A DNA stretch of 64,000 nucleotides, from assembly GCA_963825625.1 (NCBI GenBank), contig CAWGUF010000036.1, positions 62,001 through 126,000 of the forward strand. The letters run 5' to 3'. Below, one piece after another: positions 42,043 to 50,049 of this stretch. This DNA is from CAMDPA01 sp963825625 (GTDB taxonomy: Bacteria; Pseudomonadota; Alphaproteobacteria; Rhizobiales; Hyphomicrobiaceae). Positions within the stretch are counted from its first letter, which is position 1, and each line of letters begins with the position of its first letter. Under the pieces are notes generated by a model, which worked only from the letters and a program-made list of their open reading frames with translations, did no database searches and had not been told where the DNA came from. The position numbers and the translations under genes are program-made.

Positions 42043-43512
42043 ATGAAGAGGATGGACGCGACGATGACGACAACGAGCTACGGCGACTTCGGACTTTATA
42101 TCGGCGGTGGCTGGAGAAAGTCGGCTGGCGGCAGGACGAAAGCAGTTCATGATCCGGCGACGGAGGATGTTCTGGGCGAAATCCCCGATGCGACGGCCGA
42201 AGACCTCGACGCCGCGCTCGGTTCTGCCGCGGAGGGGTTCAGGACCTGGCGAAAGGTGCAGCCGTGGGAGCGCTCGGCAAAGCTGAGGAAGGTTGCGGAT
42301 CTGCTGCGTGAGCGCAGCGAGCCATTGGCCCGCCTGATGTCGGCGGAGACCGGAAAACCGGTTGCGGAGGCGCGCGCGGAGTGGGGCGCCACGGCCGATC
42401 AATTCGAGTGGTATTCGGAGGAAACCAAGCGGATCTACGGTCAGCTCATCGAAGGGCGGATGCCGGATGTGCGACTGTCGGTGATCTATCAGCCTGTGGG
42501 TGTCGTTGCCGCGTTCTCGGCGTGGAATTTCCCTGGCCTGCTGCCAGCGCGCAAGATCGCTGCCGCTCTGGCCGCTGGCTGCTCCATCATCCTGAAGCCG
42601 GCGGGAGAGGCCCCTGGCAGTGCGATGGCCATCGTGCAGGCCTGTCACGATGCCGGTATCGCGCCGGGTGCGGTCAATCTCGTTACCGGCAATTCCGGAA
42701 TGATCGCCAGGCACCTGATCGGGTCCGACATCGTGCGCAAGGTCTCGCTCACCGGTTCGGTACCGGTTGGCAAGGAGATACTCCGGCTGGCTGCCGAGGG
42801 CGTGAAGAAGGTGTCGATGGAGCTTGGCGGGCATGCGCCGGTTCTGGTGTTCGGCGACGCCGACCCTGTCAAGGCAGCGGAGACATGTGCGGCAACCAAG
42901 TTCAGGAATTGCGGTCAGGTGTGCATTTCGCCTTCCCGGTTCTATGTGCATGAGAGCCTTTATCAGCCGTTCTCGGAGCGTTTTGCTGCGGTGGCGAAGG
43001 GACTGAAGGTCGGGCGCGGGCTTGACGACGGGGTGACGATGGGACCGCTGGCGAACGCGCGTGGGCTGGAGACGGCGAAGGCGCTTGTCGCGGACGCGGT
43101 CGACAAGGGCGCCAAGGTTCTGGCCGGGGGCAAGCCGCCTTCCGGTTTCAACCGCGGGCACTTTTTCGAGCCGACGGTGCTTGGCGGTGTGCCCGATGCC
43201 GCGCGGATCATGATCGATGAGCCGTTCGGACCGCTTGCTCCGATTACGCCGTTTACGGATTTCGATGAGGTCGTGGAGCGTGCCAACGCTGTGCCGTTCG
43301 GGCTGGCAGGGTATGTTTTCACGTCCAGCCTGAAGACAGCGGCGCTGGCTTCGGAGGCCTTGGAGGTTGGCATGGTCGGTGTCAACGACATGCTGTTGGC
43401 AACGGCGGAGGCACCATTCGGCGGCATCAAGGAAAGCGGCATGGGGCGTGAGGGTGGATCCCTTGGCATACAGGACTACCTTGAGGCCAAGTACATCAAG
43501 ACCAAGCTGTGA
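42043..43512 (+). CDS. NAD(P)-dependent aldehyde dehydrogenase
   Basis: This 489-residue enzyme oxidises an aldehyde to the acid. The Glu base is in VSMELGGHAPVLVFG and the nucleophile Cys in RNCGQVCISPSRFYV. The cofactor region VVAAFSAWNFPGLLPARKIA and GSVPVGKEILRLA are normal. It is nearest in overall look to succinate-semialdehyde dehydrogenases. An alternative start at ATG 42064 (MTTTSYGDFGLYIGG) is equally credible. It follows the TPP enzyme by 42 bases, so it may handle an aldehyde from C-C cleavage. Confidence 0.92.
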   Translation: MKRMDATMTTTSYGDFGLYIGGGWRKSAGGRTKAVHDPATEDVLGEIPDATAEDLDAALGSAAEGFRTWRKVQPWERSAKLRKVADLLRERSEPLARLMSAETGKPVAEARAEWGATADQFEWYSEETKRIYGQLIEGRMPDVRLSVIYQPVGVVAAFSAWNFPGLLPARKIAAALAAGCSIILKPAGEAPGSAMAIVQACHDAGIAPGAVNLVTGNSGMIARHLIGSDIVRKVSLTGSVPVGKEILRLAAEGVKKVSMELGGHAPVLVFGDADPVKAAETCAATKFRNCGQVCISPSRFYVHESLYQPFSERFAAVAKGLKVGRGLDDGVTMGPLANARGLETAKALVADAVDKGAKVLAGGKPPSGFNRGHFFEPTVLGGVPDAARIMIDEPFGPLAPITPFTDFDEVVERANAVPFGLAGYVFTSSLKTAALASEALEVGMVGVNDMLLATAEAPFGGIKESGMGREGGSLGIQDYLEAKYIKTKL

Positions 43513-43526
43513 TGCCATGAGCGCGA

Positions 43527-43548
43527 GCCCGGGGGCATCCCCCCGGGC
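43527..43548 (+). terminator. all-GC hairpin between aldehyde dehydrogenase and dehydratase
   Basis: GCCCGGGGG (43527-43535) pairs with CCCCCGGGC (43540-43548) around a 4-base loop. Nine G-C pairs just before the dehydratase start could attenuate, protect or process the operon message. No T run follows. Confidence 0.45.
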
Positions 43549-43584
43549 GGGGTTCGAACCGATACTCTCCAAACGAAGGCTGAC

Positions 43585-45288
43585 ATGAGTAACAAACCCA
43601 CCGGCTTCGCGCATGGGCTGACCAACTACGGCGACCGCGATTTTTCTCTCTATCTGCGCCGTTCGTTCGCGCAGTCGATGGGTTACTCGCGGGACATGCT
43701 GCAGCGGCCCGTGGTGGGTATCGCCTACACGCCTTCAGGCTACAACAATTGCCATCGTCACTTTCCCGAGTTGCTCGAGGCGGTAAAGCGAGGCGTGCTG
43801 ACTGCCGGCGCACTGCCCGTCGAGTTTCCTACCATCTCGCTGGGAGAAGTGTTCCTCGAGCCGACCAGCCTCAAGTTCCGCAATCTGATGGCCATGGACA
43901 CGGAAGAGATGATCCGTGCTCAGCCGATGGATGCGGTGGTGCTGATGGGCGGTTGCGACAAGACGGTGCCGGCGCAGCTGATGGGGGCCATCTCCGCCAA
44001 CCGGCCTGCGATCCAGCTTATCGGTGGCCCGATGATGACCGGCCGTCACAAGGGTGAGCGGCTCGGCGCCTGCACGGACTGTCGACGCTTCTGGGCCCGC
44101 TATCGTGCAGCGGAGATCGATGATGACGAGATCTCGGTGGTGGAGGGGCAACTGGCTGTCACTGCCGGCAGCTGTGCGGTGATGGGAACTGCGTCCACCA
44201 TGGCCTGCATCGCAGAAGCGCTGGGCATGACATTGCCAGGGACCGCTGCGATACCCGCCGTGCATGCCGACCGGCTGAGGGCGGCGGAGGCAACCGGCGC
44301 CGCCGCCGTCCGTATGATCGGGGGCGCGCTGCTGCCTGATCGGATCATAACGGACAAATCCGTCGAGAACGCACTGCGGGTGCTGCTGGCCATCGGCGGC
44401 TCAACGAACGGCATCATACACCTGACTGCAATTGCCGGTCGCGCCGGCGTCGATGTCTCTTTGAAGCGCCTCAACGAGTTGTCGGATGAGACGCCGGTTC
44501 TGGTCAATCTGAAGCCGGTCGGCAACGGTTACATGGAGGACTTTCATGCAGCGGGCGGGATGGGGTCGTTGCTCAGAGAGCTGAAGGACATGCTGCATCT
44601 GGATTGCATGACGGTGACCGGAGAAACGCTGGGGCAGCGGCTCGAGTGCGAGGCGCCTTTCGTGGACCGGAACATCATTGCTCCGCGGTCGGAGCCACTG
44701 GAGCCGGAAGGGGGGCTTGTCGCTCTGTACGGAAATCTGGCGCCGAAGGGTGCGATCATGAAGCGATCGGCGGCGGATCGCCGTTTGTTCGAGCATGAAG
44801 GCCGTGCCGTGGTATTCAGCTCGCTTGCCGATCTGGCTGCTCGTATCGACGATCCTGATCTCGACGTGAAGCCCGATGACATCATGGTGCTGCAGAATGC
44901 CGGGCCCAACGCTCCCGACTGCATGCCGGAGGCCGGCTATCTTCCTATCCCGAAGAAGCTTGCCCGCGCCGGGGTCAAGGACATGGTGCGGATCTCCGAC
45001 GCCCGCATGAGTGGAACGGCGTTCGGGACGATCGTGCTGCACATCACGCCCGATTCGGCTTCAGGCGGCCCGCTCGGGCTGGTGCGCTCGGGCGATCGAA
45101 TCCGGTTGTCTATTCAAAATCGCAGCATCGATCTGCTGGTCGACGAAGCGGAACTTGGCAGGCGCAGGAATGAGACGGTTGTCGAGGCCGAGCGTCCGAA
45201 GCGCGGGTATGCCAAGCTGTTTGCCGAGGAGATCCTGGGGGCGGATGGGGGGTGCGATTTCGGCTTCCTGCGTCCAGGCGGGCGATAG
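43585..45288 (+). CDS. IlvD/Edd-family dehydratase
   Basis: This 567-residue iron-sulfur dehydratase removes water from a dihydroxy or sugar acid to give a 2-oxo acid. The three cluster cysteines appear in SGYNNCHRHFP, MGGCDKTVPA and ACTDCRRFW/GSCAVMGTA; DADRLRAAE-like and SDARMSGTAFGTIVLHI complete the active site. It resembles L-arabonate/sugar-acid dehydratases more than housekeeping IlvD because it lies in a catabolic operon. It is the last gene of the plus arm. Intermediates could be polyhydroxylated acids. Confidence 0.9.
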   Translation: MSNKPTGFAHGLTNYGDRDFSLYLRRSFAQSMGYSRDMLQRPVVGIAYTPSGYNNCHRHFPELLEAVKRGVLTAGALPVEFPTISLGEVFLEPTSLKFRNLMAMDTEEMIRAQPMDAVVLMGGCDKTVPAQLMGAISANRPAIQLIGGPMMTGRHKGERLGACTDCRRFWARYRAAEIDDDEISVVEGQLAVTAGSCAVMGTASTMACIAEALGMTLPGTAAIPAVHADRLRAAEATGAAAVRMIGGALLPDRIITDKSVENALRVLLAIGGSTNGIIHLTAIAGRAGVDVSLKRLNELSDETPVLVNLKPVGNGYMEDFHAAGGMGSLLRELKDMLHLDCMTVTGETLGQRLECEAPFVDRNIIAPRSEPLEPEGGLVALYGNLAPKGAIMKRSAADRRLFEHEGRAVVFSSLADLAARIDDPDLDVKPDDIMVLQNAGPNAPDCMPEAGYLPIPKKLARAGVKDMVRISDARMSGTAFGTIVLHITPDSASGGPLGLVRSGDRIRLSIQNRSIDLLVDEAELGRRRNETVVEAERPKRGYAKLFAEEILGADGGCDFGFLRPGGR

Positions 45289-45406
45289 CCGTTATTGACC
45301 TTACTCATTGCGGTTAACTACGTGTGGAGTGAATATACATTTCCACGCCGCTGCCGGGTTAATGGATGATCGGGGTTGACTTGTCCGCGTTTTCAAGGGT
45401 TTAGCT

Positions 45407-46816
45407 TTGTCTCTGGACAGATTATTGGTGATCGGCGCCGGTCCGGTCGGGCTTGCCATGGCGAAGGCGCTGAAGGCGCACGGCATTGCTTATGATCATG
45501 TCGATGCCAATGACGGGGTCGGTGGGAACTGGCGCCGCGGTGTTTTCAAGACGACGCACATCATCTCGTCGAAGCGCACGACGGCCTATGCCGACTACCC
45601 CATGCCTCAACACTACCCGGACTTTCCCAGTGCAGCACAAATGCTCGCATATCTTGAAAGCTTCGCGCGCGACAACGGGCTGATTGAGACGATCGAGCTT
45701 GGCAAGACCGTCGATCTGGCATCTCCTCATGCCGAGGGCGGTTGGGGCGTGCAATTCTCCGATGGCGAGGAGCGTCGCTACAAGGGCGTCGTGGTCTGCA
45801 ACGGCCATCACTGGGATAAGCGGATGCCGGAGTACCCCGGCGCGTTCACAGGCGAATTCATCCATTCCAAGGACTACTTCGAGCCATCGCAGCTGTCCGG
45901 GAAACGGGTTCTGGTGATCGGCGGCGGCAATTCGGCCTGCGACATCGCCTGCGAGGCGGCCCGCGTCGGCGTCTCATGCGACTGGAGCCTGCGCTCGGGG
46001 TATTGGTTCCTGCCCAAGATCGCGTTCGGCCGAGCCCTGACGGATCTGCCGATCTGGTGGATGCCGGTGTTCATGCAGCGGCTGGTGCTGCGCGGCATCA
46101 TAAAAATGGTGATTGGTGATTATCGAACTTACGGGCTGCCACGCCCGACACACAAACTTTTCGAGCGACACCCGACGTTCGGAACAGAGGTGCTCGCCTA
46201 CGTTCGGCAGGGACTTGTCAAGCCGCGCGGTGAGATCGAGCGCTACGAAGGGCGCACCGTATATTTCAACGATGGTACAAGCGGCAGCTACGATATGATC
46301 GTTGCAGCCACGGGCTTCCGCAACAGTTTCCCCGTCCTGCCGCCGGGAATGATCGAAATCCGAAACGATGCCGCGCAAATCTATAGCGGTGCGTTCCCCG
46401 CCGGAATCCGCGGTCTGTACATCGTCGGCTCCAACCAGCCGCGCAATGGCTTCGGAGCAATTGTCACTCCGGCTGCGGATCTTTTTGCCCGAATGATCAA
46501 GAGGCAGGACGAGCTGGAGCAGCCGATCGGCGATATCCTGAAATGGATCGGCGAGCGGCCACCTCAGTCAAATTTTCTGGACCCTGGCAGCGCCCGTCGC
46601 GAAATCTGGCTGTCGAAGCACTTGCTGTTCATGCTGAAGATATATTCGAAACTGATGGCAAGGACGAAGAAGCGGAGCAAGGATCCAGCGCCCGGAGCTG
46701 CGGAGCTTGCCACGGTCCGGCCGCAGGGCCCGAGTGTCGCCGAGGTTCCTGTGGTGGACGACACTCAAGCCGACCTAGAGGTCGCACCGCTGAAAGCAGC
46801 GGCAGGGCGCCGCTGA
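45407..46816 (+). CDS. flavin-containing monooxygenase
   Basis: This 469-residue FAD/NADPH monooxygenase starts with LLVIGAGPVGLAMAKALKAH. It has the FMO fingerprint FTGEFIHSKDYFEPSQLSGK and the NADPH motif VLVIGGGNSACDIACEAARV. Such enzymes oxygenate N, S or ketone substrates. The start is TTG 45407 with AAGGG upstream. The last 70 residues are hydrophilic and variable. It stands alone, 118 bases after the dehydratase and convergent with the next gene, so its pathway is unclear. Confidence 0.85.
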   Translation: MSLDRLLVIGAGPVGLAMAKALKAHGIAYDHVDANDGVGGNWRRGVFKTTHIISSKRTTAYADYPMPQHYPDFPSAAQMLAYLESFARDNGLIETIELGKTVDLASPHAEGGWGVQFSDGEERRYKGVVVCNGHHWDKRMPEYPGAFTGEFIHSKDYFEPSQLSGKRVLVIGGGNSACDIACEAARVGVSCDWSLRSGYWFLPKIAFGRALTDLPIWWMPVFMQRLVLRGIIKMVIGDYRTYGLPRPTHKLFERHPTFGTEVLAYVRQGLVKPRGEIERYEGRTVYFNDGTSGSYDMIVAATGFRNSFPVLPPGMIEIRNDAAQIYSGAFPAGIRGLYIVGSNQPRNGFGAIVTPAADLFARMIKRQDELEQPIGDILKWIGERPPQSNFLDPGSARREIWLSKHLLFMLKIYSKLMARTKKRSKDPAPGAAELATVRPQGPSVAEVPVVDDTQADLEVAPLKAAAGRR

Positions 46817-46860
46817 CACGGAGATGCTCGGTCGGTGTGTGCGCGGGGTGGGGCCGTGCG

Positions 46861-47277
46861 TCAGCAGTCGGGCCTGGATGCGTCGAATGCCGTCGTCAGA
46901 TCAAGCTCGATGAAGCTGCGCTGGGCCCGGCTCTCTCCCAGCAGATGCACGTGAATCTCGCTTGCGCCCAGCAATGCACCCTTGTTTCGCAGCTCGGCCA
47001 GGTTGAGCGATGGCACGTCGTTTTCGACGCGGCACGCCTGGATTGGGGCGCGCTTGCCGTCCGGCGTGCGCCGGACCAGGACGATATTGGCGTTCGGGAC
47101 CTCGGGACACTCTATAAGGCTGTAGATCGTGTGCACGTAGCGCCGACCCGAGGCTCCCGACCAGAATGTGAAATCATGGGCCAGGATAGGAGATACTCGT
47201 AGCTTGAAGTCGTCCGCGCGATACGAGCTACGAGCCCGGTACACGGCTTCGCGGAACGCGATCACCTGCGCACTCAT
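46861..47277 (-). CDS. conserved-looking hypothetical protein
   Basis: This 138-residue soluble protein starts MSAQVIAFREAVYRARSSYR and contains ILAHDFTFWSGASGRRYVHT, IYSLIECPEVPNANIVLVRR and EIHVHLLGESRAQRSFIELD. The strong alternation of charged and hydrophobic residues and regular codon use indicate a real gene. No signal peptide or membrane segment is present. I do not recognise its function. It converges on the monooxygenase. Confidence 0.7.
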   Translation of the reverse strand: MSAQVIAFREAVYRARSSYRADDFKLRVSPILAHDFTFWSGASGRRYVHTIYSLIECPEVPNANIVLVRRTPDGKRAPIQACRVENDVPSLNLAELRNKGALLGASEIHVHLLGESRAQRSFIELDLTTAFDASRPDC

Positions 47278-47500
47278 TCCACGCTACCTCTCACGCAACC
47301 AGCCTACACGTTCATTACTGTCCGTCGAGGGGGAGACGCGACGTTACCCGCTGCCGACACGACGTAGACTGCTGGCGCAATCGAGCCGAATTATGGCTCG
47401 TTCGCGAAGTTTCCCACGAGCTTGGAATATCCCGATAGCGGGGGTGATAGGGGCCAGCTTGGAAAGCCCCGCTCCGATCTCAAGCTTGGCAGATTCGTGA

Positions 47501-47563
47501 TGCCCCAGCGACTGCGCGGTTGCGCGGCGGATCGCTGCTGGGGTCGTGCCCCAGCGACTGCGC
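47501..47563. repeat. 17-base direct repeat
   Basis: TGCCCCAGCGACTGCGC occurs twice with a 46-base period. Between the copies GATCGCTGCTGGGG is partly complementary to them, so alternative hairpins are possible. Function unknown. Confidence 0.55.
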
Positions 47564-47583
47564 CGCTGGGCCCGCCGTTGTTC

Positions 47584-47662
47584 CTAGTGTGGCGCACCTG
47601 ACGTTTGGTACCCGTCTGCGGCGAGGCTCTTGACCAAACGTCAGGTGCAAAAGCTACACTAG
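47584..47662. repeat. CTAGTGT-ended hairpin element C
   Basis: A 79-nt palindrome with ends CTAGTGTGGC and GCTACACTAG. The stem GCACCTGACGTTTGGT (47594-47609) is perfectly matched by ACCAAACGTCAGGTGC. Four to five unpaired bases (AAAA side) lie in the right arm, so C is in the opposite orientation to A, B and D. The loop, read on the minus strand, has CAAGAGCCTCGCCGCAG, similar to the loop of A. Confidence 0.82.
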
Positions 47663-47675
47663 TATCATAATGTTG

Positions 47676-47752
47676 CTAGTGTTCCTTGTGGTTCTGACAT
47701 TTGCTCGAAACCTGGCCGCAATGGGAAGCAAATGTCAGAACCGGAACACTAG
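47676..47752. repeat. CTAGTGT-ended hairpin element D
   Basis: A 77-nt palindrome 13 bases from C. Ends are CTAGTGTTCC and GGAACACTAG. The left arm has four extra bases (TTGT) after position ten, then GGTTCTGACATTTGCT matched by AGCAAATGTCAGAACC. Its terminal CTAG contains the TAG stop codon of the qor-like gene (47749-47751, minus strand). Confidence 0.82.
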
Positions 47753-48726
47753 GGGATCAGAACCGTCGAGCCAGTGGTCTTGCGCGCCTGTACGTCCGTG
47801 TGGGCCTGCGCTGCCTCCTTCAGGGGGTAGCTCTGATTGACATTGATCTTGACGATGCCCCGCCCCACCAGGTCGAAGAGTTCGTTGGCATTGGCGAGCA
47901 GGTCCGCGCGTGTTGCGGTGTAGTGGAACAGCGACGGTCGTGTCGCAAACAGCGAGCCCTTCGGGTTGAGAATGCCTATCTCGAACGGCGGCACAGGGCC
48001 GGAGGAATTGCCGAAGCTGACCCACATGCCGAGCGGTCTCAGGCAGTCGAGCGAGCCGGGGAAGGTGTCCTTGCCTACCGAGTTGTAGACCACGTCGCAC
48101 AGCTTGCCACCGGTTATCTCTTTGACGCGATCGACGAAATTCTCGGTGCGATAATTGATGATGTGCGTGCAGCCATGGGCTTTGGCCAACTCGCCTTTTT
48201 CAGCAGAGCCTACGGTGCCGATGATCGTGGCGCCGAGGTGTTTGGCCCACTGGCACGCGATTAGTCCGATGCCGCCGGCGGCCGAATGCAAGAGCAGGGT
48301 GGTATCCGGGCCGACCGGGTAGGTCTGGCGCAGCAGGTAGCGGACGGTCATGCCCTGGAGCATCATGGCGGCCGCGGTTTTGTCATCGATGCCATCCGGG
48401 ACCTTTACGGCCCGGTCGGCCGGCATCAGTCGTACCTCGGTGTAGGAGCCCATGGGATTGGCATAGGCGACGCGATCGCCCACCTTGATATCTGTTACAC
48501 CGCTGCCGACGGCCTCGACCACGCCTGCGCCTTCAGTGCCCAGGACGGCCGGCAAACCGGTCGGGATCTTGTACAGTCCAGATCTGAAGTAGGTGTCGAT
48601 ATAGTTGAACCCCACGGCGGTGTGCTTGACCCTGATCTCGCCCTGCCCAGGCTGTCCGACGTCCACTTGCTCCCACTTCATCTTGTCGACGCCGCCGTAC
48701 TCGTGGATGCGGATCGCGTGAACCAT
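47749..48726 (-). CDS. quinone oxidoreductase (NADPH, MDR/zeta-crystallin family)
   Basis: This 325-residue zinc-free MDR protein reduces quinones or enones with NADPH. It has GFNYIDTYFRSGLYKIPTGL, AVLGTEGAGVVEAVGSGVTD, the zeta-crystallin type LLLHSAAGGIGLIACQWAKH and KCDVVYNSVGKDTF-like sequence. ATG 48726 starts MVHAIRIHEYGGVDKMKWEQ; an upstream start at 48756 adds ten residues. Its stop codon is formed by the end of hairpin D. It is divergent from the lipoprotein gene. Confidence 0.9.
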   Translation of the reverse strand: MVHAIRIHEYGGVDKMKWEQVDVGQPGQGEIRVKHTAVGFNYIDTYFRSGLYKIPTGLPAVLGTEGAGVVEAVGSGVTDIKVGDRVAYANPMGSYTEVRLMPADRAVKVPDGIDDKTAAAMMLQGMTVRYLLRQTYPVGPDTTLLLHSAAGGIGLIACQWAKHLGATIIGTVGSAEKGELAKAHGCTHIINYRTENFVDRVKEITGGKLCDVVYNSVGKDTFPGSLDCLRPLGMWVSFGNSSGPVPPFEIGILNPKGSLFATRPSLFHYTATRADLLANANELFDLVGRGIVKINVNQSYPLKEAAQAHTDVQARKTTGSTVLIP

Positions 48727-48882
48727 GGCTCGCTCCTTGGTGCTTGCCGAAACCACTTCGTGGCTCGGGACGAATTTGATTAGCGTGGGCAGGTGGTGAT
48801 GAAGGGCTGAAGCCTCTACTATGCCACACCGGCGCCATCACTGCCTTCTATGGGCTCGCAGTGCGGTTCACAAGGGGCATTC

Positions 48883-49362
48883 ATGGTCGGTTCAGTCGGG
48901 GAATTGCGGGGCGGTCTGCCGCGAGCGATCGTCTCCCGCGTGGTGAGCGTCCTGGCGGGGGCATCGCTTCTCGTGGTGGGGGGATGCGGAACCGATGGCG
49001 GTGTCAGCGTGAAGCCGGCGGGCTTATCATGTGTGGATGATAGTGCGGCGTGTGTCTCGGCCCGCAGCTCCGCGCTCGAAGCCTTAATGGCAGACAAGAA
49101 CCGGGCATGGGTGCGCCAACAGCCGACGGCTGCGGCTTATGCTTCCGGGGTGCGGCTGTTCGCCTTCAAGAAGCGGAAGGCTGAGCTCAGTTGCGATGAG
49201 CTGGGTATAGGGAGGCGGGAGGCCGCGGCAGGGCCGCAAGTCCTGCGAGGCGCCGCGGGGCGAGGGCTGACGCCGGCGCAGATTTCGCGCGGTGTCATGC
49301 TGGCCGAGGAGGTCTCCCGTGAGTTGGGGCGTGAGTTGAAGCGCAAACGCTGCCGCGCGTGA
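48883..49362 (+). CDS. small conserved hypothetical lipoprotein
   Basis: This 159-residue protein has a signal with a lipobox-like end (LAGASLLVVGGCG), then a mature part with SCVDDSAACVSARSSALEAL, YASGVRLFAFKKRKAELSCD and GLTPAQISRGVMLAEEVSRE. The pattern with repeated Cys (SCVDDSAACV) is familiar from uncharacterised alphaproteobacterial proteins. GTG/ATG 48850 is an alternative start, but 48883 gives the better signal peptide. Function unknown; outer-membrane anchoring is likely. Confidence 0.75.
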   Translation: MVGSVGELRGGLPRAIVSRVVSVLAGASLLVVGGCGTDGGVSVKPAGLSCVDDSAACVSARSSALEALMADKNRAWVRQQPTAAAYASGVRLFAFKKRKAELSCDELGIGRREAAAGPQVLRGAAGRGLTPAQISRGVMLAEEVSRELGRELKRKRCRA

Positions 49363-49473
49363 TTCCATGCCGGATTGGTATGTCTCGCGACGCTGGTTGG
49401 GCCGCTATGGCGCAGGCCGAGGGTAATGGTCTAAGATAGAGTACTGATCTTTGCCCGAAGGGACCCATGCAGC

Positions 49474-49989
49474 ATGGAGCAATACACGCACGCGATCATC
49501 GAATTCGTTCGCGCCAATGAAGTCTGGGCCGCACCGATCGTCTTCCTGCTCGCGTTTGGCGAAAGCCTGGCATTCGTCTCCCTGATTCTGCCGTCCACGG
49601 TCATCCTCGTCGCTATCGGCGGTCTGCTCGGCGCCAGCGGCATCAATTTCCTGCCGATATGGTTTGCCGCCGGATTGGGCGGGGCGCTCGGCTACGCCCT
49701 GTCGTATTGGATCGGTCTCTACTTCAAGGACGACATCGACAAGATGTGGCCGTTCCGAACCCGGCCCCACATGCTCAAGCAGGGACGCGACTTTTTCGAT
49801 AAATGGGGGGCGCTGGGCGTGTTTCTTGGACACTTCTTCGGACCGGTACGGGCCGTAATTCCCGTTATCGCCGGCACGCTGGCGATGCGGCAGCTACCGT
49901 TCCAGATCGCGAACGTTACATCGTCATTTCTGTGGGCAGGTGGCGTCATCGCGCCTGCGGCATTCGGTGGTCAATGGCTATTCGGGTAG
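49474..49989 (+). CDS. DedA family membrane protein
   Basis: This 171-residue polytopic protein belongs to the DedA/VTT family, linked to undecaprenyl-phosphate or phospholipid recycling across the inner membrane. It has FLLAFGESLAFVSLILPSTV with the family Glu/Ser, GGALGYALSYWIGLYFKDDI and the conserved GVFLGHFFGPVRAVIPVIAG, with the Phe-x-Gly-x-Arg type motif. It is slightly shorter than E. coli homologues (about 200 residues). Confidence 0.88.
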   Translation: MEQYTHAIIEFVRANEVWAAPIVFLLAFGESLAFVSLILPSTVILVAIGGLLGASGINFLPIWFAAGLGGALGYALSYWIGLYFKDDIDKMWPFRTRPHMLKQGRDFFDKWGALGVFLGHFFGPVRAVIPVIAGTLAMRQLPFQIANVTSSFLWAGGVIAPAAFGGQWLFG

Positions 49990-50019
49990 CGGCAGGCAAT
50001 GCTCAGGACTGAGGCGATG

Positions 50020-50048
50020 AGGCGGGTGAAGAGGCGGTAAGCCCGCCT
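50020..50048. terminator. bidirectional terminator-like hairpin
   Basis: AGGCGGG (50020-50026) and CCCGCCT (50042-50048) pair around 15 bases between the convergent dedA and CoA-transferase genes. No T tract is present. Confidence 0.4.
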
Positions 50049-50049
50049 G

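Larger units (their letters stand above)
47278..47748. other. 471-base intergenic region with repeats
   Basis: No gene is supported. The right half has a 17-base direct repeat TGCCCCAGCGACTGCGC at 47501-47517 and 47547-47563, a small hairpin (CCCAGCG with CGCTGGG, 47550-47570) and the CTAGTGT-ended hairpin pair C and D. Confidence 0.75.

Noticed and set aside
43549..43562. GGGGTTCGAACC, resembling a tRNA T-arm
   Set aside because: No acceptor, D or anticodon stems can be folded on either strand around it; the neighbouring GC hairpin does not fit a tRNA.
40942..43614. An 890-codon ORF on the minus strand
   Set aside because: It lies antisense to the TPP enzyme and aldehyde dehydrogenase, both with full catalytic motifs. 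Its translation is Arg/His-rich without domains, the usual shadow of a GC-rich gene.
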